From Filibacter tadaridae (GTDB taxonomy: Bacteria; Bacillota; Bacilli; Bacillales_A; Planococcaceae): a DNA stretch of 64,000 nt. Location of the stretch: NCBI RefSeq assembly GCF_900609045.1, contig NZ_UXAV01000031.1, forward strand, positions 62,001 through 126,000, in the 5' to 3' direction. The notes under the pieces were generated by a model. The model was not told the origin of the DNA. It searched no databases and worked only from the letters and a program-made list of their open reading frames with translations. Position numbers and translations under genes: made by a program. This document shows positions 1-9,607 of the stretch, piece by piece. Within the stretch, counting starts at the first letter, position 1. Every line of letters starts with the position of its first letter.

Positions 1-940
1 ATTTATAGCCGTCTTCTATCAATACACCGAGTGAAGCAAGTGGCGCTTGTAAGCCAAGCCCTATGAAACTGAGAAATGCTTCAAAGAATATGGCAGTTGG
101 TATAGTGAACATTACCGTGACAATAATCGGTCCCATAACGTTAGGCATCAAGTGTTTCCAGATTAACCTGGCATTTGATGCACCAAGTGTCTGAGATGCC
201 AAAACAAATTCCTGACCTTTGAGCTGTAGGACTTGACCTCGTACAACACGCGCCATTCCAACCCATCCCGTTATAACCATCGCTAAAATGATGGAACGAA
301 TACCCGGCTCCAAGATGAGTATGAAAAGGATGATGACAATCAAGTTCGGAATACCGACGAGCACCTCGATGATCCGTTGCATGAAGTTGTCCACTCGACC
401 GCCGTAAAACGATGAAATCCCTCCATAAACAACACCAATGACCAGATCAAGCGCCGCCGCAACAAGTGCGATGAATAAAGATATTTGAGTACCCTTCCAA
501 ACCCTTGTCCAAATATCCCTTCCGAATTCATCTGTTCCAAACCAATAGTTTTCTTCTACAGCTTGTGTTTCATAGACGTCTATCCCTTTGGAGTTCTTAC
601 CGTCAAAACCAAGCCATTCAAGGCCCGAAACTTTCGGCGGCATATTCGAATGAGCGATATTCTGGCTGCGGTATGTATGCTCATTCATAGAAGGTCCTAC
701 AAGAGCAACGATCACCAACAACAATAGTACAACAAGCGAAATGACTGCCCCTTTATTCCTGAATAGGCGATGAAAAGCTTCCTGCCAAAAGGAAACGGAC
801 GGTTTGGAGATTTCTTCTTGCAACGCAAGGTTCAGCGGCGCAGCTACAAATAAATCGTCCGTGATTTCATCATGGTTACCACGCGCATTTGTAAGGGGGG
901 GTGAATCAACAAGCTGTTTCTCATTGAGTTTACTAGTCAT
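1..940 (-). CDS. oppC: Oligopeptide ABC transporter permease OppC (3' end outside window)
   Basis: Inner-membrane permease of a peptide importer; it pairs with OppB to form the channel. About 313 N-terminal residues are present and the C-terminus lies beyond base 1. After a cytoplasmic leader there is a first membrane segment (about residues 55-75), then the conserved periplasm-side motif FGTDEFGRDIWTR, then the multi-helix BPD_transp_1 region with the coupling-loop sequence ASQTLGASNARLIWKH. The ATG at 938-940 overlaps the oppB stop by 4 bp (ATGA), and AAGGAGG lies about 10 nt upstream, so translation is coupled to oppB. The order oppA-oppB-oppC on the minus strand is normal for substrate-binding protein followed by permeases; the ATPase genes would lie to the left. 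The family call is firm; the exact peptide or nickel substrate cannot be read from sequence. Confidence 0.93.
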   Translation of the reverse strand, partial: MTSKLNEKQLVDSPPLTNARGNHDEITDDLFVAAPLNLALQEEISKPSVSFWQEAFHRLFRNKGAVISLVVLLLLVIVALVGPSMNEHTYRSQNIAHSNMPPKVSGLEWLGFDGKNSKGIDVYETQAVEENYWFGTDEFGRDIWTRVWKGTQISLFIALVAAALDLVIGVVYGGISSFYGGRVDNFMQRIIEVLVGIPNLIVIILFILILEPGIRSIILAMVITGWVGMARVVRGQVLQLKGQEFVLASQTLGASNARLIWKHLMPNVMGPIIVTVMFTIPTAIFFEAFLSFIGLGLQAPLASLGVLIEDGYK

Positions 941-1869
941 ACTTGTCCGCCCTCCTTATACTCAATACGCGGATCGAGGAATCCATAAATGATATCAACA
1001 AGGAAAACAACAAAAATAAATAATGCACTATAAAAAAGCGTGATGCCCATGATTACACTGTAATCCAGGACCAGTATAGATAATGTGAATTGTTCTCCGA
1101 GACCCGGAACGGAAAAAATCTTTTCGATGACTAATGTACCCGTCATGATGGAAACAGCAAGTGGTCCAAGCATCGTTACAACGGGGATTAATGCATTGCG
1201 GACAACATGTTTGATGATAACGGCTGCTTCACCTAACCCTTTGGATCTTGCTGTCGTTACGTAATCTTGTCCCAGCACTTCGAGCATTTCACTGCGTATA
1301 AAGCGCGCAACAGTCGCTATAACTGTTACTGAAAGTGCAATCGAAGGCAAAAGCGTACTTTCATAACTTTCCCACAGTGCAACTGGAAGCCATTCAAGTT
1401 TTACGCCAATATAATATTGCAGTAATGCGGCAAAGACGAAAGACGGAATAGACATGCCGAGAACTGCCAATGTCACAGCTCCATAATCAAGAATTGTATT
1501 ATGTTTTAACGCTGAAACAATCCCTAACACCAAACCGATAATCGTACCGAAAATGAGCGCTTGTAAGCCGATGAAAGCGGATGGTCCCACCCGGTCAATA
1601 ATCATGCTTTTAACCGTACGACCCTCATATTGAAATGAATAACCGAGATCTCCTTGCAGAAGGTTTCCGATGTAGCGGAAGTATTGTATGGCTGCTGGTT
1701 GATCCAGGCCATATTTGGCATTTAGGATCTGGAGCTGCGAATCAGACAATTTTTCTGGGTTAGTGAACGGTGTACCAGGAAGTAATTGCATAAGGAAAAA
1801 TGTGAGTGTAACAATGATAAATAACGTGATAACCATGAAACCAAGCCTTTTTACTATGTAACGCTTCAT
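937..1869 (-). CDS. oppB: Oligopeptide ABC transporter permease OppB
   Basis: First permease of the peptide importer, 310 residues from the ATG at 1869. A GTG at 1878 is in frame but sits inside the GAGGTG ribosome site, so the ATG six bases after it is preferred. The sequence has the typical OppB N-terminus (KRYIVKRLGFMVITLFIIVTL), an extracytoplasmic loop ending before residue 100, and the cytoplasmic coupling motif YVTTARSKGLGEAAVIIKH that contacts the ATPase. Six membrane segments can be seen. It follows oppA after a hairpin that looks like a partial terminator, and it overlaps oppC by 4 bp. Length matches the usual 305-320 residues of the family. Confidence 0.94.
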   Translation of the reverse strand: MKRYIVKRLGFMVITLFIIVTLTFFLMQLLPGTPFTNPEKLSDSQLQILNAKYGLDQPAAIQYFRYIGNLLQGDLGYSFQYEGRTVKSMIIDRVGPSAFIGLQALIFGTIIGLVLGIVSALKHNTILDYGAVTLAVLGMSIPSFVFAALLQYYIGVKLEWLPVALWESYESTLLPSIALSVTVIATVARFIRSEMLEVLGQDYVTTARSKGLGEAAVIIKHVVRNALIPVVTMLGPLAVSIMTGTLVIEKIFSVPGLGEQFTLSILVLDYSVIMGITLFYSALFIFVVFLVDIIYGFLDPRIEYKEGGQV

Positions 1870-1925
1870 CGTGGGCACCTCAATTCTGTGAAAAGTTCGT
1901 GTTCATCGCATGAAAGATATCTTCA

Positions 1926-1971
1926 TAAAAAAACGTAAAACGCGGGCACACCAGTTGGCTACACCCGCGTT
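1926..1971 (-). terminator. Intra-operon terminator/attenuator between oppA and oppB
   Basis: On the minus strand an 8-bp perfect stem (AACGCGGG at 1939-1946 pairing with CCCGCGTT at 1964-1971) is followed by a T-rich run. Its place between oppA and oppB suggests partial termination so that the binding lipoprotein is made in excess over the permeases, a common arrangement in binding-protein transporters. Confidence 0.7.
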
Positions 1972-1983
1972 CTTGTCTGTCTA

Positions 1984-3636
1984 TTATTCTTCGATATACG
2001 CCCATTTGTAGGACATATCCGCACCTGAAGGATGAATAACGAGTCCTTTCACTTTTTCATTGAGGAGAACTGCAGATCCTCTTTGATAAAGTGGTGCGAC
2101 TGCTGCATCTTCTTCCAACAGGATTTTCTCGATATCCAGCAACATTTCATAACGTTTCTCCAAGTCTGTTTCACCACGTGCAGCAACAACCAATGCATCT
2201 AGTTTAGGATTATGATAATCCATGCGGTTCGCCGAACTTCCTTTTACCCACATATCTAGGTAGGTCATCGGGTCACTATAGTCTGGACCCCATGTTGATA
2301 GCGAAAGGTCATACTCAACGGCTTTTTCGATTTCAAGTCGTTGTGCAAATGGTACGGCTTTGATTTCAAGTTTGAATCCAGGAAGATTGTCTTCAAGTTG
2401 CGCTTGTAGATATTCAGCGACTTTTTTCATTTCATCTGAATCGGCGATATTGATGGACACTTCCACTTCTTTTTGTCCGAGTTCAGCTAACGCTTTTTCC
2501 CAATACTCCTGTGCTTCTTCAGGAGTCCCTTTGTTGAAATCACCATTGAGTTCACGGTAATCTTTATCATCCGGTGAGAAATAGAACGACTCAGCGACGA
2601 CGCCGTAAAGTGGTGTAGAACCATCTTTCAAGATGACGTCTGTCAATCCATTACGGTCAATTGCCATATTAATCGCTTTGCGAACGTTTACATTTTTTAG
2701 TACAGGGTTGTTATGATTAAAACGTAGGAAGACGATTCCCGAGTCTTTTACGTTTTCGAATTCTTTATCATCCTTGTATTGATCGACAAGCGCTGATGTC
2801 AATTTAACACGGTCGATTTTCCCCGTTTCATAAAGGTTTGCACCTGACGACGGGTCTTTTACAACAAAGACGTTTACTTTTTCAAGTTTTACGTTGTCGG
2901 TATCCCAATAATCTTCATTCTTTTCCATTTCCCAACCTTGCTCTTGTGTCCAGCTTACAAGTTTAAAAGGCCCGTTGGCTAGAATGTTTTCAGCTTCAAG
3001 TGCATACTGATCGCCCATTTCTTCAACGAATTTCTGGTTTTGTGGTAAGAATGTTGCGAAAGACAGCAATGTCTTAAATAATGGATTTGGACTTTCAAGC
3101 GTGACTTCCAGTGTGTTATCGCCTGTTGCTTTAATACCAAGTTCTTCCGCATCCATTTCCCCATTCATGATGGCTTCCGCGTTTTTAACACCAGCAGTGG
3201 CGATCATATAATTGTACGCACCGTTTTCTTTCATGACACGTTTCCATGCATATTCGAAATCTGCTGCTGTAACAGGGTCACCATTACTCCATGTTGTATC
3301 TCTAATCGTAAATGTATGAACTGTTTTATCATCATTCATTTCATGTTTTTCAGCCAATGCAGGAACTGATTTATTGCTTTCATCTTGACGATAAAGCCCT
3401 TCGTTCACATTGTTCAACACATTGAAAGCAATTGCATCATGGGCTTTTGTAGAGTCCAAAGTAGGGACATCAGCCGGCGCGCTCAAGTTAAGTACTTGGG
3501 CAACCTCGCCATCTTTTTCATCCCCACTTTTCTTCGTTCCATCATCACTTTTTTCTGAAGAATTAAAGTTGCAACCCGCCAAAAGTAACGCAAACATTGC
3601 AAAGAACAGTAAACCAAACCACTTTTTATTCTTCAT
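1984..3636 (-). CDS. oppA: Peptide-binding lipoprotein OppA
   Basis: Extracellular peptide-binding protein (SBP_bac_5 family), 550 residues. The N-terminus is a lipoprotein signal with lipobox LLAGC (Cys22), followed by a Ser/Lys/Asp-rich linker that spaces the domain from the membrane. Family landmarks include the early region VLNLSAPADVPTLDSTKAHD, the motif WSNGDPVTAADFEYAWKRVM near residue 115, and FLRFNHNNPVLKNVNVRKAI near residue 310. Length is typical. GGGGGAAAT lies just upstream of the ATG. It is the first gene of the opp operon seen here; the promoter must lie in 3637-3760. The binding specificity is not inferable. Confidence 0.93.
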   Translation of the reverse strand: MKNKKWFGLLFFAMFALLLAGCNFNSSEKSDDGTKKSGDEKDGEVAQVLNLSAPADVPTLDSTKAHDAIAFNVLNNVNEGLYRQDESNKSVPALAEKHEMNDDKTVHTFTIRDTTWSNGDPVTAADFEYAWKRVMKENGAYNYMIATAGVKNAEAIMNGEMDAEELGIKATGDNTLEVTLESPNPLFKTLLSFATFLPQNQKFVEEMGDQYALEAENILANGPFKLVSWTQEQGWEMEKNEDYWDTDNVKLEKVNVFVVKDPSSGANLYETGKIDRVKLTSALVDQYKDDKEFENVKDSGIVFLRFNHNNPVLKNVNVRKAINMAIDRNGLTDVILKDGSTPLYGVVAESFYFSPDDKDYRELNGDFNKGTPEEAQEYWEKALAELGQKEVEVSINIADSDEMKKVAEYLQAQLEDNLPGFKLEIKAVPFAQRLEIEKAVEYDLSLSTWGPDYSDPMTYLDMWVKGSSANRMDYHNPKLDALVVAARGETDLEKRYEMLLDIEKILLEEDAAVAPLYQRGSAVLLNEKVKGLVIHPSGADMSYKWAYIEE

Positions 3637-3760
3637 TATCCATTTCCCCCTTGCTTATTTTACTGAGTTTTATACAATTATATATGTTAGTAGTTATATT
3701 TGCAATAACATTATTAATCTTCAGTTATTTTAGTGTTCATCAGGAATAGGAGCAAATGCA

Positions 3761-4135
3761 ATGACAAATCGTCTAGTAACAATCTTTTCCTTCATACCAC
3801 TGTTAATCTTCCTGCTTGTCCGGCTGCTTTCCCCTAGTAAGATGATTCATTTTTTAAATGGAACCTTTTACATAGGTTTACTTTTTTTAGTTGTCGGAAG
3901 TGCGTTAACTCTGATTCAAGGTGGATTTTTTAATGCTTTTGCAAGAAACTCCAAACGCTTTTTTTCTACGTTAAGCAAAAAAGAACAAGTTATCCGGGAA
4001 GTCCATCAACAAAAGGCGCAGGCAAATGGTTACGAAAGAAGCTTTCCTGTTACCAAATACATTCTGCTGCTCGGTTGCATTTATTGTTTAATCGGCGTTG
4101 CAGGGTCCATTGCTTTCAGTTATTTCGGGAGATGA
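3761..4135 (+). CDS. DUF3899-like small membrane protein
   Basis: A 124-residue protein with three hydrophobic segments (about residues 8-24, 36-58 and 100-120) separated by a basic, Gln-rich cytoplasmic stretch around residues 62-92. The pattern and the motif GGFFNAFARNSKRFF fit the DUF3899 family of Bacillales membrane proteins, whose function is not known. AGGAG lies 8 nt before the ATG. It is divergent from oppA and its last 16 bases overlap the 3' end of the convergent dipeptidase gene. I infer only a membrane location. Confidence 0.75.
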   Translation: MTNRLVTIFSFIPLLIFLLVRLLSPSKMIHFLNGTFYIGLLFLVVGSALTLIQGGFFNAFARNSKRFFSTLSKKEQVIREVHQQKAQANGYERSFPVTKYILLLGCIYCLIGVAGSIAFSYFGR

Positions 4136-5046
4136 TTAAGGAAATTTTGGGAAGCAAATCCTTGCACAGTATCCTCGCTATAGTATTTTAATAGTTCATT
4201 TACCAAGTTAGTGTGCATAGATGCATCTTCCAAGTTCACAATTTTTTTCGATATACCGTCAAAATCAGACCCTAATCCAATTTGGTGGACGCCTCCCAGT
4301 GAACAAAAGTGATCTATATGTTCAATGAGGTTTGAAATCGTCACTTTTTCCGCCACTTTTACAAATTGAGGAGCATAAACGATATGGATCATGCCGCCTT
4401 GTGCAAACATCGCTTTTGCTTGATCATCCCTTAAGTTCCGGACGTGATCACAAATCGATCTTGCATTTGAATGGCTGGCAATCGGATATTTCGCCACATC
4501 CATTACATCCCAAAACGCTTTTTCACATAAATGGGACACATCCGTAAAGATCTTATGCCGATTATTCCACTCTACAATTTCCGTCCCAAATGATGTAAGG
4601 CCTGCTCCACGCTTTTCGCCAGCTCCATCAGCTGCCAAGTTCGCATTGTTCCAAGTCAGACCAATGGATCGAACGCCTAATTCATATAATATTGTCAGTT
4701 TTTGAAGGTCATTCCCGATAGCGTCAACGCCTTCCAACGTCAATAAAGCACCGGTTTCCCCTTCTTTCAACAGACTCAAATCATCCCAGTCTTTAATCAG
4801 TTTCATAGAGGAGTTTTTGCCAAGTACTTCTGTATAGAAGTAATGGATTTGATCCAAAGCCACTTGGAACTTATCATCCGACTTGACTTCGGGATAGATG
4901 AAGATTGCGAATGCTTGGACCTTAACGCCTCCTTTTTTCAATCTCTCGAAGTTCGTATCCAGTTCGGGTGCGTCTTGGAATTTCAGTTTTCCTTTCGATT
5001 CGTACAGTTTTAATAACACATCGCAGTGCAAGTCAATGACGTTCAT
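4120..5046 (-). CDS. Membrane dipeptidase family M19
   Basis: Zinc-dependent dipeptidase of the renal dipeptidase type (peptidase M19), 308 residues. The metal-binding HxD is seen in IDLHCDVL at the N-terminus. Later ligands appear in LTLEGVDAIG (Glu), DVSHLCEKAFWDV (His), IASHSNARSICDHVRN (His) and GLGSDFDGI. There is no signal peptide, so the enzyme is expected in the cytoplasm like other bacterial members. The ATG at 5046 has GGGGAG seven bases upstream; an ATG at 5052 is too close to that site. Its position beside an oligopeptide importer suggests a role in using imported peptides, which is inference. It converges on the DUF3899-like gene with a 16-bp overlap. Confidence 0.9.
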   Translation of the reverse strand: MNVIDLHCDVLLKLYESKGKLKFQDAPELDTNFERLKKGGVKVQAFAIFIYPEVKSDDKFQVALDQIHYFYTEVLGKNSSMKLIKDWDDLSLLKEGETGALLTLEGVDAIGNDLQKLTILYELGVRSIGLTWNNANLAADGAGEKRGAGLTSFGTEIVEWNNRHKIFTDVSHLCEKAFWDVMDVAKYPIASHSNARSICDHVRNLRDDQAKAMFAQGGMIHIVYAPQFVKVAEKVTISNLIEHIDHFCSLGGVHQIGLGSDFDGISKKIVNLEDASMHTNLVNELLKYYSEDTVQGFASQNFLNHLPK

Positions 5047-5241
5047 CTTCATACTCCCCTTTGGTATAGAGGTGTTGAAACCTCTTTAGTAGCTGAATAG
5101 ATGGGACTGGCAGCTATATATAGTAGTTACTATCTTATCAATTAGTTTAGAATAATACAATAATTCTAGCGGTTAAACTTCAAAAAAAATAGGCCTTAGT
5201 AGAAGCCCATTACTTTAGTTATTATTTTCCGGTATATACGG

Positions 5242-5514
5242 CTATGCTTCTCTTTCTTCTTTGCGTTTTTGTTTGCTAGCTATTTTATTCTCATATGCGA
5301 TTACTACTTGCTTTTTATACTCATCGGAAAAGTAAAGACCAATTGTTTCCAACTCTCGAATCGCACATTGTAAGTCGACACCATACCATTTACTATACGA
5401 TTTCGCGATATTTTTGGCAGTTGTATTCGGCAACCACTTTGTCTTTGCATTCAACAAACGTTGTTCCCTTTTCATTCTTTTTCTCCGAGGTCCTGGATTT
5501 TTCTTTTTCCCCAT
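5242..5514 (-). CDS. Small basic hypothetical protein
   Basis: A 90-residue, strongly basic protein (N-terminal GKKKNPGPRRKRMKREQR; C-terminal KQKRKEERE) with a central part (about residues 30-75) containing KNIAKSYSKWYGVDLQCAIRELETIG. That part could fold as a small helical domain. AGGAGG lies 7 nt upstream of the ATG, which supports it as a real gene. I do not recognise the family. The charge suggests nucleic-acid or ribosome contact, but this is only a guess. It stands alone between the dipeptidase and the pRiA4b ORF-3-like gene. Confidence 0.7.
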   Translation of the reverse strand: MGKKKNPGPRRKRMKREQRLLNAKTKWLPNTTAKNIAKSYSKWYGVDLQCAIRELETIGLYFSDEYKKQVVIAYENKIASKQKRKEEREA

Positions 5515-5553
5515 CCTTTCGCCTCCTATTTCTACAAACGATTCTTAGTATAT

Positions 5554-5600
5554 AACAAACGCCCTTTACGACCTATAGGACGTAAGGGGCGTTTCTGGAA
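5554..5600 (-). terminator. Hairpin downstream of the pRiA4b ORF-3-like gene
   Basis: An almost symmetric inverted repeat (AAACGCCCTTTACG ... CGTAAGGGGCGTTT, loop about 10 nt) lies between genes 5242-5514 and 5660-7183. The following T run is modest, so it may work as a terminator for the gene at its right or simply be a palindrome. Confidence 0.5.
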
Positions 5601-5659
5601 TAGTTTATAAGTGAGTGCCTTAATTGTGTGGGGATCTACTTAGACACCCACTTAATATG

Positions 5660-7183
5660 TTAAAAACCTCTATCCTTCTGTCTCATTTCTCGTAAGAACT
5701 CTTTTAATTGCTTAATATTCGGTAGTGCCTTTGTTCTCATGACCTCCATGCGAAGTGGTCTGATAATGAGCGATAGATGCCGGTACGAGTCTTCCGATAA
5801 CCAGATTTCACGCGGGCGGAAACCTGTCTGTTGCACAAAACTTATAAAGGCATGTTGGGCATTTTCCGCTTCATTCGTACCCTGATAGATTTCCTGGAAT
5901 AATACTAATCCATTCTTATGATCAAGCACAACGGCCATCATGGGGAACTGCGGTCGTTCGTCTTTCTTTTCTTGAACAGGTGTATCCAAATGAAAGATTT
6001 CAAATTCAATAGAACTGTTCTGACGTTCTAGCTTTTGTGCGCGTTTCAAATCCAATTCGGAAATGAACAGCTCAGGCTTTTCTACCCGTTTTCCGTCTCT
6101 TCTAATTTTCAATACACCGTCCTTCCATAGAAGTGATTCTTCCTCACTACTTGGAATTTGAGCCGGAAACTCTAGATCCCCCTCCCAGACTGGAACCCGA
6201 GTGACACCTGTTCTAACCTGTTTACACATTTCCATCGCCCGCTCGATTGCCACTGACAAAATTCGTGCTTCTTCTTCGTCTATCAACCACGGGTAACTGC
6301 CTGGCACGAAACTGCGGAATTGAAGCCATTGTTTCCGTCCACGGAATGTTCCCCCATGTTTTTTAATGAATTTGTAGTCTTCCGTGTCCAACTCATCACG
6401 GTCAACGAAAGATAGCAATATACTTCTCTGTTTGAATATCAAATCCATTGTCTCTTTCGTATTGTCGAATGTGTCCTCCAAAGACCGTAGACCCGCTTCG
6501 CCAATGTAGACTGCCATGCCGAATTCTTCCCCTGCACCGCCAAGTATGCTACAAAATAGATTTTCTCTACTTTCAGGGTCTATGACGACAAAGATTTGAT
6601 TGTCATCCAGCGTTTCCCATGGTTTAAGTGCGTTGAATGCTTTTGCCTGGTTAAAGAACGCTTCCCAGTCAAATGAATCCGAACCTTCTCCTTCTCCTTC
6701 TCCTGCTACTATAGTTGACAAAGGTGCTAGAGCTTCATTGACACGTAATGTTGCCTTTTTCCAATCTTCATCCCCGGATGCAGATTGTGTCGCTTTTACA
6801 CATTGAGGATAACGTTCGCCAGGTACTTCTTGAAGGACTTTTTCGAACGTAATTTCATGTTGCCAGTTGACCCCGAAATCATATGTATAGACGGCAAAAT
6901 CCTTTTCATTTTTGAACCAACCGGATAGTAACTCAGTGTTTTCATCCACTGTTCGGAATGAAGGTGGGCCATCAATCATGTTTTTCGGACCGATATATAA
7001 ATCAGCCACTTTACGCCCTCCTGTTTTACGTACAGAAAACGAATGCAAATGGCTATCGTCCCAGTCGAATGCCGCCTGGATTATTTCGTGTAGCTGTTGA
7101 AATGTCGCTTTACTATCTACCAGAAGCCTTCGCCAAATCGGTGGGCTTGACTGTTTTAGCAGAATTTTGAATTGATAAATCAT
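5660..7183 (-). CDS. Plasmid pRiA4b ORF-3-like family protein
   Basis: A 507-residue protein whose first ~160 residues (IYQFKILLKQSSPPIWRRLL ... FDWDDSHLHSFSV ... YTYDFGVNWQHEITFEKVL) match the pRiA4b ORF-3 / IS1096 passenger domain. The rest, about residues 180-507, is a separate region of unknown function that includes IFVVIDPESRENLFCSILGG and MMAVVLDHKNGLVLFQEIY. The ATG at 7183 is chosen because GAGGTGATTCG lies directly upstream; 19 further in-frame codons up to 7240 carry no ribosome site. The family name comes from mobile elements, but here the gene is isolated and shows no transposase. Biochemical function is not known. Confidence 0.85.
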   Translation of the reverse strand: MIYQFKILLKQSSPPIWRRLLVDSKATFQQLHEIIQAAFDWDDSHLHSFSVRKTGGRKVADLYIGPKNMIDGPPSFRTVDENTELLSGWFKNEKDFAVYTYDFGVNWQHEITFEKVLQEVPGERYPQCVKATQSASGDEDWKKATLRVNEALAPLSTIVAGEGEGEGSDSFDWEAFFNQAKAFNALKPWETLDDNQIFVVIDPESRENLFCSILGGAGEEFGMAVYIGEAGLRSLEDTFDNTKETMDLIFKQRSILLSFVDRDELDTEDYKFIKKHGGTFRGRKQWLQFRSFVPGSYPWLIDEEEARILSVAIERAMEMCKQVRTGVTRVPVWEGDLEFPAQIPSSEEESLLWKDGVLKIRRDGKRVEKPELFISELDLKRAQKLERQNSSIEFEIFHLDTPVQEKKDERPQFPMMAVVLDHKNGLVLFQEIYQGTNEAENAQHAFISFVQQTGFRPREIWLSEDSYRHLSLIIRPLRMEVMRTKALPNIKQLKEFLREMRQKDRGF

Positions 7184-7397
7184 CGAATCACCTCTGTGTG
7201 GAATTTGTTCCATTCTACCAGTTTGAGGTACTTTTCTCACGTACTTACTCGGGCGAATGCCTTACAATGTTGAAAGAATTCATTGCCCAACTACACAATG
7301 GCGCATGCTTTTCGTTTTTGCGTGTCATCTCATGTCTTTTTCTTTGTACATGTGGGAAGATTAATGGTGAAGCAATCGTTTGAGGAAGGTGGATTTT

Positions 7398-9440
7398 ATG
7401 GACAGGCAACCGAATCGTTTACGTATGGAAAAGTCACCCTACCTATTGCAACACGCTTATAACCCCGTCGATTGGTATCCGTGGGGCCCGGAAGCGTTTG
7501 ATAAAGCGAAGCGGGAAAATAAACCCGTATTCGTCAGTATTGGTTACAGCACTTGTCATTGGTGTCATGTTATGGAGGAAGAATCATTTGAAGATGATGA
7601 AGTCGCAGCTTTATTAAATGAACATTTCGTTTCCATTAAAGTGGACCGTGAAGAACGGCCGGATATCGATGCTATTTATATGGAAGTTTGCATTCAGCAG
7701 ACAGGGCAAGGTGGTTGGCCACTGAATGCTTTCTTGACATACGATCAGAAACCGTTTTACGTAGGTACTTATTTTCCGAAAGAAAGCAAATACGGTCGTC
7801 CCGGGATGATGGATGTACTTCACCAACTGGCCGAAACGTATCAATCTGAACCCGAGCACATTCAGCAAATAAGCGAGGGTGTTGCAAACACATTGAAACC
7901 ACGTGCAAGAACAGCTGGCGATGAAGTGCCGAGTGACGCCATGCACGCAGCGTTTCAGCAATTGTCCCAGCAATTCGACACGAAATACGGCGGTTTCGGA
8001 GGCGCTCCAAAATTCCCGTCCCCCAGTCAGCTGCTGTTTTTACTGCGCTATGCCAAGTGGACAGGTGAAGATAAGGCCCTTTTAATGGTTGAGAAAACAT
8101 TGCATTCCATTGCGAACGGCGGGATTATGGATCATATCGGAGGCGGTTTCGCGCGCTATTCGACAGACGAAATGTGGCTTGTCCCCCATTTCGAGAAGAT
8201 GCTACATGACCAGGCATTGCTGTTATCGGCATTTACCGAAGCCTATCAAATGACACGGAATCCTCGTTACAAAGAAATCGTTTATAGCACCGTCGCATTT
8301 CTGAAGCGGGAAATGACGCATCCGGATGGCGGGTTTTATTCTGCAATCGATGCCGACAGTGAAGGTGAAGAAGGCACGTATTATATTTGGAGTGAAAACG
8401 AAGTGCTCGCACTTCTTGGGGAGACGAAAGGTAATCTCTTCTGCGATGCTTATGACATTTCCGAGGAAGGGAACTTTGAAGGCAAAAACATTCCGCATTT
8501 GATCGGTACAGATATGAAAAAGTTGGCTGAAGAACACGAAATGTCGGAGGTAACTGCCTGGCAAACTCTTGAAGAATGCCGGAAACAATTGTTGAAGGAA
8601 CGCGAAAAGCGTGTCTATCCGCATCTCGACGATAAAATTTTGACGGCATGGAACGGTTTGACGATTGCGGCACTTGCAAAAGCGGGTGCAACATTCAAAG
8701 AACCTGCATTCATTGATATGGCGGAAAAAGCAACTTCCTTCATTGAAAAGCACTTATCGGAAGATGATTTCCTGCATGCGCGGTTCCGAGATGGCGAGGC
8801 GAAATTTCTCGGTTATGTCGATGATTATGCATTTTTACTTTGGGGCTACATCGACTTGCACCAGGCAACAGGTTCTGACGAGCATCTAAAACGGGCGATA
8901 ACGCTTTCCGTTTCTCTGTTTAAGCGATTTGGAAGCGAGGAGCATGGTGGTTTTTATTTCACCGATCAAGACGCGGAAAAATTGCTCGTACGGGATATGA
9001 CCATTATGGAAGGTGCCATGCCTTCCGGAAATGGCGTCGCTGCCTTGCAATTATGGCGGCTCGCAAAACTGACAGGCAATCATAAGCTACTGCAGAAAGT
9101 TGAGCAACTTATGTCCGCCTTTACGGATGAGGTCATCAATTATCCGACCGGTGTATTGACCCTTCTTACAGCAAGAATGGCCTTCGAAGTAGGTGGCAAA
9201 GAGATTGTTGTAAGCGGAAGCTCAGCCGCAGGGAAGAATGAAATCCTCGAATTTCTACACACGACATTCCATCCGTTTGACGTGTGGTTGGAGGCGGAAT
9301 ATGAATCCAATACGGAAACTATAGCACTGACGGAAGGTAAATATAGTGATACTGAACCGCTCGTTGTCTATGTTTGTGAGCATTCTGTTTGTTCGGCGCC
9401 AGTGCGTGATGTGGGTTCGTTTTTGGAGAAGATGGATTGA
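7398..9440 (+). CDS. YyaL/DUF255 thioredoxin-like protein (SPATA20 homologue)
   Basis: A 680-residue two-part protein. The N-terminal ~165 residues form a thioredoxin-like DUF255 domain starting [21 protein letters not shown], with the active-site-like motif [14 protein letters not shown]. The remainder is an (alpha/alpha) toroid similar to N-acylglucosamine epimerase folds, with [36 protein letters not shown] and [11 protein letters not shown]. Length matches the conserved family, for which no firm activity is established. The ATG at 7398 follows AAGGTGG at good distance; an in-frame TTG at 7380 would overlap that region. A short 21-bp repeat array lies between its stop codon and a strong terminator, so the array is probably in its 3' untranslated region. 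Confidence 0.93.
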   Translation: MDRQPNRLRMEKSPYLLQHAYNPVDWYPWGPEAFDKAKRENKPVFVSIGYSTCHWCHVMEEESFEDDEVAALLNEHFVSIKVDREERPDIDAIYMEVCIQQTGQGGWPLNAFLTYDQKPFYVGTYFPKESKYGRPGMMDVLHQLAETYQSEPEHIQQISEGVANTLKPRARTAGDEVPSDAMHAAFQQLSQQFDTKYGGFGGAPKFPSPSQLLFLLRYAKWTGEDKALLMVEKTLHSIANGGIMDHIGGGFARYSTDEMWLVPHFEKMLHDQALLLSAFTEAYQMTRNPRYKEIVYSTVAFLKREMTHPDGGFYSAIDADSEGEEGTYYIWSENEVLALLGETKGNLFCDAYDISEEGNFEGKNIPHLIGTDMKKLAEEHEMSEVTAWQTLEECRKQLLKEREKRVYPHLDDKILTAWNGLTIAALAKAGATFKEPAFIDMAEKATSFIEKHLSEDDFLHARFRDGEAKFLGYVDDYAFLLWGYIDLHQATGSDEHLKRAITLSVSLFKRFGSEEHGGFYFTDQDAEKLLVRDMTIMEGAMPSGNGVAALQLWRLAKLTGNHKLLQKVEQLMSAFTDEVINYPTGVLTLLTARMAFEVGGKEIVVSGSSAAGKNEILEFLHTTFHPFDVWLEAEYESNTETIALTEGKYSDTEPLVVYVCEHSVCSAPVRDVGSFLEKMD

Positions 9441-9444
9441 GAAA

Positions 9445-9530
9445 GCGTTGCGAGGTTTGGGGCGCAAGCGTTGTGAGGTTCGGCGCGGGCGTTGTGTGGT
9501 TCGACGCGAGCGTTGCGAGGTTCACCGCAA
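9445..9530 (+). repeat. 21-bp tandem array, CGTTGTGAGG family (copy C1)
   Basis: Four units (starts 9445, 9468, 9489, 9510; lengths 23, 21, 21, 21) of the form GCGTTGTGAGGTTCG plus a GC-rich variable part. It starts 5 bp after the yyaL-like stop and ends before the terminator, so it is probably transcribed. Five other arrays of the same core exist in the window. Confidence 0.85.
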
Positions 9531-9559
9531 ACCTTGAAAACCCCATTTCCGCACCACAA

Positions 9560-9596
9560 ATCCCCCTTCGAAGCCCATCGAAGGGGGATATTTTTG
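9560..9596 (+). terminator. Rho-independent terminator of the yyaL-like gene
   Basis: Perfect 12-bp stem ATCCCCCTTCGA (9560-9571) with TCGAAGGGGGAT (9578-9589), then ATATTTTTG. It may also serve the opposing gene, which ends at 9608. Confidence 0.85.
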
Positions 9597-9607
9597 TTGC
9601 TTCATCA

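Noticed and set aside
7614..8753. Several frames on the minus strand inside the yyaL-like gene
   Set aside because: Shadow frames of a strongly supported, motif-rich gene; no ribosome sites or domains.
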